A DNA stretch of 64,000 bases from Bosea sp. RAC05 (GCF_001713455.1 NZ_CP016464.1:2590001-2654000), one strand, 5' to 3'; numbered from the stretch's first letter, positions 27,933 through 37,359 are shown. A program made the numbers and translations. The notes: generated from the sequence alone by a model not told the origin.

Positions 27933-28017
27933 ATGGTCGGGCTTGTCCCGACCATCCACGTCTTGCTCTGGCGCGACCTGTGTTCAAGACGTGGATGCTC
28001 GCCACAAGGGCGAGCAT
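27933..28017. repeat. three nested REP-like palindromes after nuoN
   Basis: ATGGTCGGG/CCCGACCAT arms at 27933-27955 share bases with a 13-bp inverted repeat (CATCCACGTCTTG at 27953-27965 and its complement at 27985-27997). This in turn runs into ATGCTCGCC/GGCGAGCAT arms at 27995-28017. The first arm is the same as that between nuoB and nuoC. Confidence 0.8.
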
Positions 28018-28044
28018 GACGGCGTGGCTCCCGATCGGACGCGC

Positions 28045-28821
28045 ATGTTAGGCGACCTCGCCCGCGCCGCCGGCTACCGGCTGATCGTCCGTGACGAGGT
28101 CGGCTCGACCATGGAGGAGGCGCGGCGCGCGCTCCAGCAGGGCGATCCCGGCCAGCTCTGGATCGTGGCGCGCAGCCAGAATGCCGGGCGCGGGCGCCAT
28201 GGCCGGCAATGGACCTCTCCGCCGGGCAATCTCTACGCGAGCCTTCTCCTGGTGAACCCTTGCGAGCCGGCGTTGGCGCCGCAACTCGGCTTCGTCGCGG
28301 GGCTCGCTCTTCACGATGCCGCGGCGCGCGTCACAGGGCTGGCGGCGCCACGGCTGGCGCTCAAATGGCCGAACGATCTGCTCGTCGACGGCGCCAAATG
28401 TTCGGGCCTGCTGCTCGAGGGCGAGAGCGGGGCAGGGCGCTTCGCCGTCATCGCGGGTCTCGGCGTCAACATCGCGTCCTGCGCGCAAGGCACGCCCTAT
28501 CCGGCGAGCTTCCTGCGCGCCGATGCGCCCGACGTCAGCATCGAGGCGACGCTGGCGGCGCTCGCCGAGGCCTTCGCCGAGCGCTTCGCCATCTGGCAGC
28601 GGCCCGGCGGCTTCGGCCCCACGCGGCAGGCCTGGCTGGAGCGGGCGGCGTTCCTCGGCCAGACCATCACCATCCGCCCGCCCTCGGGCGCCGTCACCGG
28701 TGTCTTCTCCGGCCTCGACCCCGCCGGTCGACTGCTGCTCGAGACGCCGGGCGGGATACGAGCCTTCGATGCCGGCGATCTGTTCTTCGGCGCGGCCATC
28801 CCCGAGGCCGCGCCCCGCTGA
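28045..28821 (+). CDS. birA: biotin--[acetyl-CoA-carboxylase] ligase
   Basis: A 258-residue biotin protein ligase that activates biotin to biotinyl-AMP and attaches it to the carboxyl-carrier protein of acetyl-CoA carboxylase and other carboxylases. The GRGRHGRQWTSPPGNLY biotin/ATP loop is near residue 50, and KWPNDLLVDGAKCSGLLLE near 108. There is no N-terminal helix-turn-helix, so this is the group I enzyme and not a biotin-operon repressor. The chosen ATG at 28045 removes an open N-terminal stretch that lies in the repeat. In Hyphomicrobiales birA commonly follows nuoN. Confidence 0.93.
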   Translation: MLGDLARAAGYRLIVRDEVGSTMEEARRALQQGDPGQLWIVARSQNAGRGRHGRQWTSPPGNLYASLLLVNPCEPALAPQLGFVAGLALHDAAARVTGLAAPRLALKWPNDLLVDGAKCSGLLLEGESGAGRFAVIAGLGVNIASCAQGTPYPASFLRADAPDVSIEATLAALAEAFAERFAIWQRPGGFGPTRQAWLERAAFLGQTITIRPPSGAVTGVFSGLDPAGRLLLETPGGIRAFDAGDLFFGAAIPEAAPR

Positions 28822-28941
28822 CGGAGGCGTCCGCTCCCGGCGGACGGGCGACGCCGCGCCGCTATGGAGCCCTGGGGCGCCGCGTGTTAGGGCTCCCGCA
28901 CCATCCCGGCGCCGCCGGCTGTCGATCAGTCAGGATTCTTC

Positions 28942-30612
28942 GTGACCCGTTCCAAAGACCAGCTCGTTTTCGTTCCCCTCGGTGGCCTCGGCGAGATCGG
29001 CATGAATGCCGCCCTCTACGGCTATGGGCCGGAGGGGAGGCGGAAATGGATCCTCGTCGATTGCGGCCTGTCCTTCGCCGGCCCGGAGGTTCCGGGCGTC
29101 GACATCGTGCTGCCAGACCTGCGCTACATCGTCGAGGAGCGGGCGAACCTGCTCGGCATCGTCATCACCCACGCCCATGAGGACCATATCGGCGCGCTCG
29201 CTGCGCTCTGGCCGTCCTTGCGCGCGCCGGTCTACTGCACGCAGTTCGCCGCGGGGCTCCTGGCCACGCGTCGCCTCTCGGAGCCGGGCGCGCCCAAGGT
29301 GCCGATGCACATCGTCGCCCAGGGTGGCCGCATCACGCTCGGCCCCTTCGACATCGAATTCGTGCCGGTCGCGCATTCGATCCCCGAATCGAACGCGCTC
29401 GCCATCCGCACCCCCGTGGGCCTCGTCGTCCATACAGGCGACTGGAAGATCGACGTGACGCCCGGGGTCGGCCTGCCGACCGACGAGAAGCGCCTGCGCG
29501 AGCTCGGCGAAGAGGGCGTGCTGGCGCTGGTCTGCGACTCGACCAACGTGATGCGCGACGGCACCTCGCCGAGCGAGGCCGACGTCGCCGCCAAGATCAA
29601 GGAACTGGTGCACTCGGCTCCCGGTCGCGTCGCGGTCACCACCTTCGCCTCCAACGTCGCCCGGCTGCGCGCGGTCGCGGAAGCGGCGATGGCCGATCAG
29701 CGCGAGGTCGTCGTCGTCGGCCGCGCCATGGATCGCGTCATCGATGTCGCCCGCGAATGCGGTTATCTCGACGGCATCCCGGCCTTCCGCTCGGCCGACA
29801 CCTATGGCTACCTGCCGCGCGACAAGGTCGTCGCGCTCCTGACCGGCAGCCAGGGCGAGCCGCGCGCCGCGCTCTCCCGCATCGCCTCCGACGACCACCC
29901 CGAGATCGCGCTGTCGCCCGGCGACCGGGTGATCTTCTCCTCGCGCACGATTCCCGGCAACGAGAAGGCGGTGGGCGCCATCCAGAACGCGCTCGCCCGC
30001 GACAACATCGAGATCATCACCGACCGGACCCATCTGGTCCATGTCTCCGGCCATCCACGCCGCGAGGAGATGGCCAGGCTCTATGGCTGGCTGAAGCCGA
30101 AGATCGTGATCCCCGCCCATGGCGAGGACCTCCATCTCTCGGAGCACGCGACCTTCGCGCGCGGGCTCGGCGTCAAGATCGTGGTGCGCGCCGGCAATGG
30201 CGACGTCGTCGCGATCACCCCGGAGGGCGCCAGCAAGATCGACGAGGTCACCCATGGCCGGCTCTACCAGGATGGCAATCTCCTCGTGAACGCTCTCGAG
30301 AAGACCATTCCCGAGCGTCGCAGGCTCTCCTTCGTCGGCATGATCTCGGTCGCCGTCGCGATCGACGAGAAGGGCGGGCTCGCCGGGGATCCGGAGATCG
30401 CGGTGCTGGGCTTGCCGCCCTATACGCGCGACGGCACGGGCTTCGACGAATACGTCGCCGATGCGGTATCGGAGCTGATCGACGGCATTCCCAAGGCCCG
30501 TCGCCGTGACCCGGAAGCGCTGCGCAATGCGCTGGAGCGCGGCCTGCGCAGCGCGGTCAACGAGGAGTGGGGCAAGAAGCCGCTGGTGCATGCGCTGGTG
30601 ATCGAGGTTTAG
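28942..30612 (+). CDS. rnj: ribonuclease J
   Basis: A 556-residue metallo-beta-lactamase/beta-CASP ribonuclease acting in mRNA decay and rRNA 5' end maturation. The zinc site has THAHEDHIGAL near residue 74, with later His and Asp ligands (VAHSIPES, HTGDWK). The beta-CASP region has the conserved SGHPRREEM segment near 365. Start is a GTG at 28942 (GTGACCCGTTCC); 120 nt separate it from birA. Alphaproteobacteria typically carry both RNase E and RNase J. Confidence 0.93.
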   Translation: MTRSKDQLVFVPLGGLGEIGMNAALYGYGPEGRRKWILVDCGLSFAGPEVPGVDIVLPDLRYIVEERANLLGIVITHAHEDHIGALAALWPSLRAPVYCTQFAAGLLATRRLSEPGAPKVPMHIVAQGGRITLGPFDIEFVPVAHSIPESNALAIRTPVGLVVHTGDWKIDVTPGVGLPTDEKRLRELGEEGVLALVCDSTNVMRDGTSPSEADVAAKIKELVHSAPGRVAVTTFASNVARLRAVAEAAMADQREVVVVGRAMDRVIDVARECGYLDGIPAFRSADTYGYLPRDKVVALLTGSQGEPRAALSRIASDDHPEIALSPGDRVIFSSRTIPGNEKAVGAIQNALARDNIEIITDRTHLVHVSGHPRREEMARLYGWLKPKIVIPAHGEDLHLSEHATFARGLGVKIVVRAGNGDVVAITPEGASKIDEVTHGRLYQDGNLLVNALEKTIPERRRLSFVGMISVAVAIDEKGGLAGDPEIAVLGLPPYTRDGTGFDEYVADAVSELIDGIPKARRRDPEALRNALERGLRSAVNEEWGKKPLVHALVIEV

Positions 30613-30640
30613 GATCCGCCGAAGCCAGCAGGGGAGCAAC

Positions 30641-31045
30641 ATGATCGGACGCCTCAACCACGTCGCCATTGCCGTGAAGGATCTCGCGGCGGCGACCGCG
30701 CTCTATCGCGACACGCTCGGTGCCCGCGTCTCGCAGCCACTGCCGCAGCCGGAGCATGGCGTCACCGTCGTCTTCGTCGAGCTGCCGAACACCAAGGTCG
30801 AGCTGCTCGAGCCGCTGGGCGCCGACTCCCCGATCACGAAATTCCTCGAACGCAACGCCGATGGCGGCATCCACCACATCTGCTACGAGGTCGACGACAT
30901 CCTCGCCGCGCGCGACCGGCTGAAGGCGGCGGGTGCGCGGGTGCTGGGCACGGGCGAGCCGCGCATCGGCGCGCATGGCAAGCCCGTCCTCTTCCTGCAT
31001 CCGAAGGACTTCACCGGCACGCTCGTCGAGCTCGAGCAGGCCTGA
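30641..31045 (+). CDS. mce: methylmalonyl-CoA epimerase
   Basis: A 134-residue vicinal-oxygen-chelate fold enzyme that interconverts the (R) and (S) forms of methylmalonyl-CoA, needed for propionate use and in the ethylmalonyl-CoA pathway. The metal ligands are His in LNHVAIAV (residue 7), His in GGIHHICYEV and Glu in TLVELEQ at the end. It starts 28 nt after rnj, a neighbourhood often seen in Hyphomicrobiales. Confidence 0.92.
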   Translation: MIGRLNHVAIAVKDLAAATALYRDTLGARVSQPLPQPEHGVTVVFVELPNTKVELLEPLGADSPITKFLERNADGGIHHICYEVDDILAARDRLKAAGARVLGTGEPRIGAHGKPVLFLHPKDFTGTLVELEQA

Positions 31046-31049
31046 GCCG

Positions 31050-31463
31050 ATGGACACATCCGCGATCAGCTTCTTCGGCCAGCCGGTGCCGGGCTCGCCG
31101 CGCCCCTTCAGCGCAGCCACGCGCGCCGGCGGCCTCGTCTTCGTCTCCGGCCATTCGGCGCCGCATGATCCCGCCCGCGGTATCCATCGCGGCGAGACGC
31201 CGGCCGATGAGGTGCGCAACGCGCTGGCCCATATCGCCGGCATCCTGGCCGAAGCCGGCAGTTCCCTCGGGCGCGTCGTGCAGATGACCATGTTGATCAC
31301 CGATCCGGCCGACTATGCCGCCTGCAACGCCGAATATGTGAAGCACTTTCCCGGCGGGCTGCCGGCGCGCCACACCGCCCGCTTCGGCGTGCCCACGCAG
31401 GCCCGCGTCGCCTTCTCCTGCATCGCGCTGGCCGACACCGCCGGAAAGGACCTGCAGCCATGA
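31050..31463 (+). CDS. RidA/YjgF-family protein
   Basis: A 137-residue protein of the RidA (YjgF/YER057c/UK114) superfamily. Members deaminate reactive enamine/imine intermediates from PLP enzymes, though subfamilies differ. The order of elements fits: FVSGHSAP near residue 29, DEVRNALAHIAGILAEAGSSL, then VVQMTMLITD and a C-terminal VAFSCIAL strand. The Arg that marks true RidA (near residue 105) is not clear in this sequence, so a different subfamily is likely. It begins 4 nt after mce and overlaps the next gene by 4 nt. Confidence 0.8.
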   Translation: MDTSAISFFGQPVPGSPRPFSAATRAGGLVFVSGHSAPHDPARGIHRGETPADEVRNALAHIAGILAEAGSSLGRVVQMTMLITDPADYAACNAEYVKHFPGGLPARHTARFGVPTQARVAFSCIALADTAGKDLQP

Positions 31464-31690
31464 CGATCGCGAGTGCGCTCGCCGTCTACTTCGTGATCTG
31501 GTGGACGGTGCTCTTCGCCGTCCTGCCCTTCGGCGTGCGCAGCCAGGTGGAAACCGGGGAGGTCGTCGAAGGCACCGAGCCCGGCGCTCCGGCCCTGCCG
31601 GGCCTTCGCCGCAAGGTGGTGATCACCTCGCTGATCGCGGCCGTGGTCTTCCTCTTCGTCTGGTATGGCTGGGCGGCGCTCGACATCTGA
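31460..31690 (+). CDS. DUF1467 family membrane protein
   Basis: A 76-residue protein with two membrane helices (residues 3-24 and 50-70). The loop between carries LPFGVRSQVETGEVVEGTEPGAP, the signature of DUF1467. The family is found in alphaproteobacteria, often in this neighbourhood next to mce, and has no assigned function. Translation is coupled to the RidA-like gene by an ATGA overlap. Confidence 0.85.
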   Translation: MTIASALAVYFVIWWTVLFAVLPFGVRSQVETGEVVEGTEPGAPALPGLRRKVVITSLIAAVVFLFVWYGWAALDI

Positions 31691-31787
31691 GCCGGCAAAG
31701 ACCGGCGGATGCGGAGGGCACGGGCAGGCCCTGGGGCAATCGGAGACTGGGCGGCCAACGGCCCGCCGGACACCAGACAAAGAAAAA

Positions 31788-31820
31788 GGCAAGGCCGATG
31801 CCTTGCCTTCTTAGTCTGTT
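31788..31820 (+). terminator. intrinsic terminator after the birA-DUF1467 cluster
   Basis: A perfect 8-bp stem (GGCAAGGC / GCCTTGCC) with a 4-nt loop is followed by a T-rich run with five T. It lies about 100 nt after the DUF1467 stop and would end that transcript. The next stretch, to 32136, has no gene that I can support; it is more AT-rich and should hold the promoter of the first cyclophilin. Confidence 0.75.
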
Positions 31821-32136
31821 TTTACCGCAGTAACGGCACACATCTGTTCGCGTGCGACTCGTATACTGAACGGGCGTTTGTCCTCCCGAGACCTGGTCCG
31901 CGGCGCTTCGATCAACAAAGCGTGTCCAGCAAGGGTTTGATAACCGATTGCCACACGTCTGTCATCACTTTGAGCAGGTCGAGCCTCAACTTTTTGCAAA
32001 ATTATTCTCCGCTGCACTTGTGCGGTGCAACATCGTACGATTCGTCGTCCTGCGGCGCCTTGTTCCGGCCAAAGGATGCCGCTACGACGCCCGCGACGAC
32101 ACGCCCGCCGACATCTCGGCGGCCAAGGAGACGATC

Positions 32137-32691
32137 ATGCTGCGCCACTCGCTCGCCACTCTCGCTCTTTTCGCCTCCCTCGGCCTGGCGACCGCGCCGG
32201 TTCGGGCCCAGGCCACGGATCCCGCCAACACGCTGATCCTCGAGACCAAGGACGGGCCGGTGACGATCCGCCTGCGGCCGGACCTCGCGCCCAAGCATGT
32301 CGAGCAGATCAAGACGCTGACCAAGCGCGGCTTCTATGACGGCATCGTCTTCCACCGCGTCATCGACGGCTTCATGGCGCAGACCGGCGACCCGACGGGC
32401 ACCGGCACCGGCAGCTCCGACCTGCCCAACATCAAGGCCGAGTTCACCCCGACCCCCTACAAGGTTGGTTCGGTCGGCATGGCGCGCTCGCAGTCGCCCG
32501 ATTCGGCCAATTCGCAGTTCTTCATCTGCTATGAGGGCTGCGGCTCGCTGACCGGTCAGTACACGCTCTTCGGCGAGGTCGTCTCGGGCATGGAGGCCGT
32601 CCGCAAGATCAAGAAGGGCGCCGCCGGCAGCGGCATGGTCACCGGCCCCGACAAGATCGTCCGCATGCGGCTCCAGTCCGACGTAAAGTAA
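32137..32691 (+). CDS. exported cyclophilin-type peptidyl-prolyl isomerase
   Basis: A 184-residue cyclophilin with a signal peptide ending PVRAQA near residue 25. The catalytic core is complete: [21 protein letters not shown], then a SANSQFFI segment. The ATG at 32137 is preceded by AAGGAG at 7-nt spacing. A periplasmic role in folding is likely. The cytosolic paralogue at 33361 is highly similar in the [10 protein letters not shown] region; the two flank an envelope protein, so a duplication is likely. Confidence 0.92.
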   Translation: MLRHSLATLALFASLGLATAPVRAQATDPANTLILETKDGPVTIRLRPDLAPKHVEQIKTLTKRGFYDGIVFHRVIDGFMAQTGDPTGTGTGSSDLPNIKAEFTPTPYKVGSVGMARSQSPDSANSQFFICYEGCGSLTGQYTLFGEVVSGMEAVRKIKKGAAGSGMVTGPDKIVRMRLQSDVK

Positions 32692-32695
32692 GCCG

Positions 32696-33361
32696 ATGGC
32701 GGGCAGGGCGCCGCGCGCCCTGAACGGCCTGTTCCTCTGCGCGCTGTCCGCTGTCACGGCGGGCGTGGCTGCGGCGCAGGGGACGACCGAACTCGGCCTG
32801 CCGCCGGCGTCCGGTTCGCAAAATCCGGTCCTGCCGCCGCCCTCTGGCTCCCAGAACCCCGTGCTGCCGCCGCCGTCGGGCCAGCGCTATGTGCCCGGCA
32901 CCGGCGGCCGCTTCGGTGGCGAGCCCGATCTCCCGGGCGCTGCGACGCGGCCGATCCCGCCGGCGCCTCGCGCCGGCAGCGGCGAGATCGGCGTGGTCGG
33001 CACGGTCGAGCCGGCGATGAAGACGCCAGACGTCGGCGCGCTCGACCGTCTCGCCGACATCGCGCCGGCGCTGCGCCGCTGCTGGGCGCCGCCGGCGATG
33101 GACGGTCCGTCGAGCGGCGCGATGGCGACCGTGCGCTTCAGCCTGCGTCGCGACGGCTCGCTCTTCGGCGAGCCGCGCGTGACCTGGCAGACGCAGCAGA
33201 CGCAAGCCGATCTGCGCCGCCGCTTCACCGACTCCGTTGTCGCAGCCGTTCGCAGCTGCACACCTATGAGGTTGTCGCCGCAGCTCGGAGCCGCTATCGC
33301 GGGGCGACCCTTGTCCATCCGCTTCCACGGCCGCGCGCCGTCCAACGAAAGGCCGATCTGA
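32696..33361 (+). CDS. exported proline-rich protein with TolA/TonB-C-like domain
   Basis: A 221-residue protein with a signal peptide (cleavage after GVAAAQ near residue 28). It then has a Pro/Gly linker in which an 11-residue unit SGSQNPVLPPP occurs twice in tandem. The C-terminal 100 residues read ALRRCWAPP…VRFSLRRDGSLFGEPRVTW… with a second Cys in VRSCTPM, like the C-terminal domain of TolA and related proteins. It starts 4 nt after the exported cyclophilin and overlaps the cytosolic one by one base. Function unknown; a link with outer-membrane or peptidoglycan maintenance is a guess. Confidence 0.65.
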   Translation: MAGRAPRALNGLFLCALSAVTAGVAAAQGTTELGLPPASGSQNPVLPPPSGSQNPVLPPPSGQRYVPGTGGRFGGEPDLPGAATRPIPPAPRAGSGEIGVVGTVEPAMKTPDVGALDRLADIAPALRRCWAPPAMDGPSSGAMATVRFSLRRDGSLFGEPRVTWQTQQTQADLRRRFTDSVVAAVRSCTPMRLSPQLGAAIAGRPLSIRFHGRAPSNERPI

Positions 33362-33831
33362 TGTCGCTCGATCCCGAGAACACCCTCGTCATGGAAACCA
33401 CCAAGGGCAAGGTGGTGATCAAGCTGCGCCCCGACCTCGCGCCCAAGCATGTCGAGCGCATCAAGCTGCTCGCGCGCGAGGGCTTCTATGACGGCATCGT
33501 CTTCCACCGCGTCATCGACGGCTTCATGGCCCAGGTCGGCTGCCCGCACGGCACCGGCACCGGCGGCTCGAAGCACCCCGACCTGGCGCAGGAGTTCAAT
33601 GCCGAGCCGCATGTCCGCGGCATCTGCTCGATGGCCCGCGCCCAGAACCCGAACTCGGCCAACAGCCAGTTCTTCATCGTCTTCGACGACGCCCGCTTCC
33701 TCGACAAGCAATACACGGTCTGGGGCCAGGTCGTGGAAGGCATGGACAATGTCGACAACATCAAGCGCGGCGAGCCCGTGCGCGATCCCGACTCCATCGT
33801 CTCGCTGAAGGTCATGGCCGACGCGGCCTGA
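33361..33831 (+). CDS. ppiB: cytosolic cyclophilin-type peptidyl-prolyl isomerase
   Basis: A 156-residue cyclophilin without a signal peptide, catalysing cis-trans isomerisation of X-Pro bonds. The core motif [17 protein letters not shown] is intact, and [12 protein letters not shown] follows. It starts within the stop codon of the preceding gene (TGATG) and ends 7 nt before queA. The arrangement exported cyclophilin, proline-rich protein, cytosolic cyclophilin is compact and looks like one operon. Confidence 0.93.
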   Translation: MSLDPENTLVMETTKGKVVIKLRPDLAPKHVERIKLLAREGFYDGIVFHRVIDGFMAQVGCPHGTGTGGSKHPDLAQEFNAEPHVRGICSMARAQNPNSANSQFFIVFDDARFLDKQYTVWGQVVEGMDNVDNIKRGEPVRDPDSIVSLKVMADAA

Positions 33832-33838
33832 CATCACC

Positions 33839-34936
33839 GTGGATGTCGGGCTCTTTGACTTCGACCTGCCCGAAGACCGCATCGCGCTGAGGCCCGTCAG
33901 CCCGCGCGATGCGGCGCGGCTGCTCGTCGTCAGGCCCGATGCCCCGCAGCCCTTCGAGGACCGCGGCATCCGCGACCTCGTCGAACTGCTGCAACCGGGT
34001 GACGCGCTCGTCCTCAACGACACGCGCGTCATTCCCTCCCGGCTCTATGGCCGGCGCCGGCGGGGCGATGCCTCCGCCCGCATCGAGATCATGCTGCACA
34101 AGCGCGAGGGTGCCGATCGCTGGCGCGCCTTCGCGCGGCCAGCCAAGAAGCTGGCGCTCGGCGAGACGGTCACCTTCGGCGACGAATCCGAGAGCAGCGC
34201 CTGCGAACTCGGCCGCCTCCAGGCCGAGATCGTCGCCAAGGCCGACGGCGGCGAGGTCGAGCTGCGCTTCGCGGTCGCCGGCCCGCATCTCGACGAGGCC
34301 ATCGCCCGCCTCGGCGAACTGCCGCTGCCGCCCTACATCGCCGGCAAGCGCGCGACCGATGCCGCCGATGCGCAGGACTACCAGACCATGCACGCCAGCA
34401 ACGACGGTGCCGTCGCGGCGCCGACGGCCGGCCTGCACTTCACGCCCGACCTCGTCGCCGCGCTGGAGGCGAGGGGCGTCACCCGCCATCTCGTCACGCT
34501 CCATGTCGGGGCCGGCACCTTCCTGCCGGTAAAGGCGGAAGATACGCAGGACCATCGCATGCATGCCGAATGGGGGACGATCGCGCCGGAGACGGCCGCG
34601 GCCCTCAACGCGGTGCGGGCGAAAGGCGGGCGCATCGTCGCGGTCGGCACCACGTCGCTGCGCTTGCTCGAAAGCGCCACGGGCGAGGATGGCGTCATCC
34701 GGCCATTTTCAGGCGATACCGCGATCTTCATCACGCCGGGCTATCGTTTCCGCGCGGTCGACCTGCTGCTGACCAATTTCCACCTGCCGCGCTCGACATT
34801 GTTCATGCTCGTCTCCGCCTTCTGCGGCCTGGACGTGATGAAGCGGGCCTATGCCCATGCGATCGCAGAAAACTACCGCTTCTACTCCTATGGCGACGGC
34901 AGCCTGCTGCACCGGGCTTCTGAGCCCTCATCCTGA
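33839..34936 (+). CDS. queA: S-adenosylmethionine:tRNA ribosyltransferase-isomerase
   Basis: A 365-residue enzyme that transfers and isomerises the ribosyl part of SAM onto 7-aminomethyl-7-deazaguanine in tRNA, giving epoxyqueuosine. The start is GTG 33839. Motifs include [15 protein letters not shown] near residue 58, [10 protein letters not shown] near 196, and the C-terminal [20 protein letters not shown]. Length is normal. No tgt gene follows within the window; a 113-bp repeat lies downstream instead. Confidence 0.95.
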   Translation: MDVGLFDFDLPEDRIALRPVSPRDAARLLVVRPDAPQPFEDRGIRDLVELLQPGDALVLNDTRVIPSRLYGRRRRGDASARIEIMLHKREGADRWRAFARPAKKLALGETVTFGDESESSACELGRLQAEIVAKADGGEVELRFAVAGPHLDEAIARLGELPLPPYIAGKRATDAADAQDYQTMHASNDGAVAAPTAGLHFTPDLVAALEARGVTRHLVTLHVGAGTFLPVKAEDTQDHRMHAEWGTIAPETAAALNAVRAKGGRIVAVGTTSLRLLESATGEDGVIRPFSGDTAIFITPGYRFRAVDLLLTNFHLPRSTLFMLVSAFCGLDVMKRAYAHAIAENYRFYSYGDGSLLHRASEPSS

Positions 34937-35036
34937 GGAGCGCCGCAGGCGCGTCTCGAAGGATGCTCCAGCGATCTCCGGCACCTCCTGGAGCATCCTC
35001 CGAGACGCCGGTGACGCGGCTCCTCAGGATGAGGGC
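34924..35036. repeat. 113-bp inverted-repeat element, copy 1
   Basis: The element is bounded by GCCCTCATCCTGAGGAGC and its exact complement. Its ends and inner parts (CGTCTCGAAGGATGCTC / GAGCATCCTCCGAGACG) pair, so it would fold into one long hairpin. A 115-bp relative is at 38298-38412. It overlaps the last codons of queA. Confidence 0.85.
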
Positions 35037-35114
35037 CAGGAAAATCCTGTTCCGGCTCGCCATTGCCGGGCGGAAATGCTACCGGGCAGCACCACACAGG
35101 ATATCTGACGGACC

Positions 35115-35777
35115 ATGGCCGATATTTTCCGCGAGATCGACGAGGAAGTGCGCCGCGACAAGGCGGCGGAGCTCTGGAAGAAGTATGGCTGGCTGCTCAC
35201 CGGGCTGGCCGTGCTCGCGGTCGCGGCCATGGCCGGCTGGCAGTTCTGGCTCTACCGCGAGCAGCAGGCCTCGCAGGTCGTCGGCGCCCGGCTCGAGGCG
35301 GCTTTGAAGGCCTCGCGCGACGGCAACGGTTCGGAGGCCGAGACCATCCTCGGCGAACTCGCGGCGAGCGCGCCGGCGGGCTACCGCCAGATCGCCCGCT
35401 TCCGCCTCGCGGCCGAGACGGCCAAGCGCGACGCTGCCGCCGGGGCGACCGCCTTCGACCAGATTGCGGCCGATGGCTCGCTCGGCCAACTCTACCGCGA
35501 TCTCGCCCGCCTGCGGGCTGGCATGCTGCGCGTCGATCTCGTGCCCTATCCGGAGTTGCGGACGGCGCTGGAGCCGCTGGCGACGCCGCAGGGGGCCTGG
35601 CGCCACTCGGCCCGCGAGTTCCTCGGCATCGCCGCGCTCAAGGCCAACCTCTTCGAGGATGCCGGCCGCTGGTTCGATGCCATCGTCACCGACCCGCAAT
35701 CGCCCGCCGTCCTGCGCCAGCGCACCGAACTCTATCTCGCTCTGGTGCGCGGTGGGCCGGTCGAGACGAAGAACTGA
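35115..35777 (+). CDS. YfgM-like TPR-type membrane protein
   Basis: A 220-residue protein with a short cytoplasmic N-terminus (MADIFREIDEEVRRDKAAEL), one membrane helix at about 24-45 (YGWLLTGLAVLAVAAMAGW), and a helical periplasmic domain of tetratricopeptide kind. The family (YfgM/TPR_21) links to the SecYEG translocon and periplasmic chaperones in enterobacteria. It lies upstream of der, as in many proteobacteria. Confidence 0.82.
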   Translation: MADIFREIDEEVRRDKAAELWKKYGWLLTGLAVLAVAAMAGWQFWLYREQQASQVVGARLEAALKASRDGNGSEAETILGELAASAPAGYRQIARFRLAAETAKRDAAAGATAFDQIAADGSLGQLYRDLARLRAGMLRVDLVPYPELRTALEPLATPQGAWRHSAREFLGIAALKANLFEDAGRWFDAIVTDPQSPAVLRQRTELYLALVRGGPVETKN

Positions 35778-35932
35778 CGATTGACCGCGTAGACGCCGTC
35801 TGCCCGGACCCGCCGCGCCGCGGCACGGGGCCGGGCTTGGCGCCGGAGTGCAGGCCGGTGAGGGGCCGGGCTTTTGTCCGGCGCCTTCGGCCGGCGCCCG
35901 GGCCGTCGGCGTAACAGGATGCAAGAAACCGA

Positions 35933-37354
35933 ATGACCGCCACCGTCGCCATCATCGGCCGTCCCAATGTCGGCAAGTCGACGCTGTTCAACCGGCTCGT
36001 CGGCAAGAAGCTCGCTCTGGTCGACGACCGGCCCGGCGTGACGCGCGACCGGCGCGAGGGCGATGCCGCGCTCGGCCATCTGCGCTTCACCATCATCGAC
36101 ACGGCGGGGCTCGAGGAGGCCGATCCCGGCTCGCTCGCCGGGCGCATGCGCGCGCAGACCGAGGTGGCGATCGCCCAGGCGGACGTCATCCTGTTCATGA
36201 TCGACGCCCGACTCGGCCTGACGCCGATGGACCAGCCCTTCGCCGATCTCGTCCGCAAGTCCGGCAAGCCCGTCATCCTCCTGGCCAACAAGGCGGAAGG
36301 GCGGAAGGGCCTCGACGGCATCTTCGAATCCTATGCGCTCGGCCTCGGCGACCCCGTCCCCTTCTCGGCCGAGCACGGCGAGGGCACCTCCGATCTGCTC
36401 GAGGCGCTGGCGCCTTACGTCGATGTCGAGCCCGAGGAGGAAGAGCCCTTCGACGAGAGCTATGGCGACAAGAAATGGGTCGAGGCTCCGGCTGCCTTCG
36501 TCGACGAGGAGGCGGAGTACAACGACCCCAACAAGCCGCTGCGCGTCACCATCATCGGCCGCCCCAACGCCGGCAAGTCGACGCTGGTCAACAAGATGAT
36601 CGGTGAGGAGCGCCTGCTCGTCGGCCCCGAAGCCGGCATCACCCGCGACACGATCTCGGTCGACTATGAATGGCGCGGCCGGCCGGTGAAGCTGTTCGAC
36701 ACGGCCGGCATGCGCAAGCGCGCCCGCATCGAGGAAAAGCTCGAGAAGATGTCGGTGCAGGATTCGCTGCGGGCGATCCGCTTCGCCGAGGTCGTGGTCG
36801 TGCTGCTCGACGCCACCATCCCCTTCGAGAAGCAGGATCTGACGCTCGTCGACCTGACCGAGCGCGAAGGCCGCTGCGTCGTCATCGGGCTCAACAAATG
36901 GGACCTCGTCGCCGACAAGAACGGCCTCCTGGCCGAGCTGAAGGAGAAGGCGAGCCATCTCCTGGCGCAGGTCCGCGGCGTGCCGATCATCCCGCTCTCG
37001 GGCCTCGCCGGCGAGGGCATCGACCGGCTGATGCAGGCCGTCTTCACCGCCTATGAGGTGTGGAACCGCCGCATCTCGACGGCGAAGATCAACCGCTGGC
37101 TCGAAGGTGTGCTCTCGGCCCATCCGCCCCCGGCCGTGGCCGGCCGACGCATCAAGATCCGCTACATGACGCAGGCCAAGGCGCGCCCGCCGACCTTCGC
37201 GCTGTTCGGCAACCAGCTCGACCATCTGCCGGTGTCCTACACCCGCTATCTGGTCAACAATCTGCGCGAGGCCTTCGATCTGCCGGGCACGCCGATCCGC
37301 CTGCACACCCGCGGCGGCGAGAACCCCTACGACAAGAACAAGCGCGCGGGGTGA
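35933..37354 (+). CDS. der: ribosome-associated GTPase Der
   Basis: A 473-residue essential GTPase (EngA) for 50S subunit maturation. It has two tandem G domains and a C-terminal KH-like domain. First P-loop: GRPNVGKST near residue 8; second: GRPNAGKST near 208. DTAG (switch II) occurs in both, with NKAE and NKWD as G4 motifs. An acidic linker ([11 protein letters not shown]) joins the domains. The ATG at 35933 is preceded by a 155-nt gap with no other gene that I can support. Confidence 0.95.
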   Translation: MTATVAIIGRPNVGKSTLFNRLVGKKLALVDDRPGVTRDRREGDAALGHLRFTIIDTAGLEEADPGSLAGRMRAQTEVAIAQADVILFMIDARLGLTPMDQPFADLVRKSGKPVILLANKAEGRKGLDGIFESYALGLGDPVPFSAEHGEGTSDLLEALAPYVDVEPEEEEPFDESYGDKKWVEAPAAFVDEEAEYNDPNKPLRVTIIGRPNAGKSTLVNKMIGEERLLVGPEAGITRDTISVDYEWRGRPVKLFDTAGMRKRARIEEKLEKMSVQDSLRAIRFAEVVVVLLDATIPFEKQDLTLVDLTEREGRCVVIGLNKWDLVADKNGLLAELKEKASHLLAQVRGVPIIPLSGLAGEGIDRLMQAVFTAYEVWNRRISTAKINRWLEGVLSAHPPPAVAGRRIKIRYMTQAKARPPTFALFGNQLDHLPVSYTRYLVNNLREAFDLPGTPIRLHTRGGENPYDKNKRAG

Positions 37355-37359
37355 AGACG

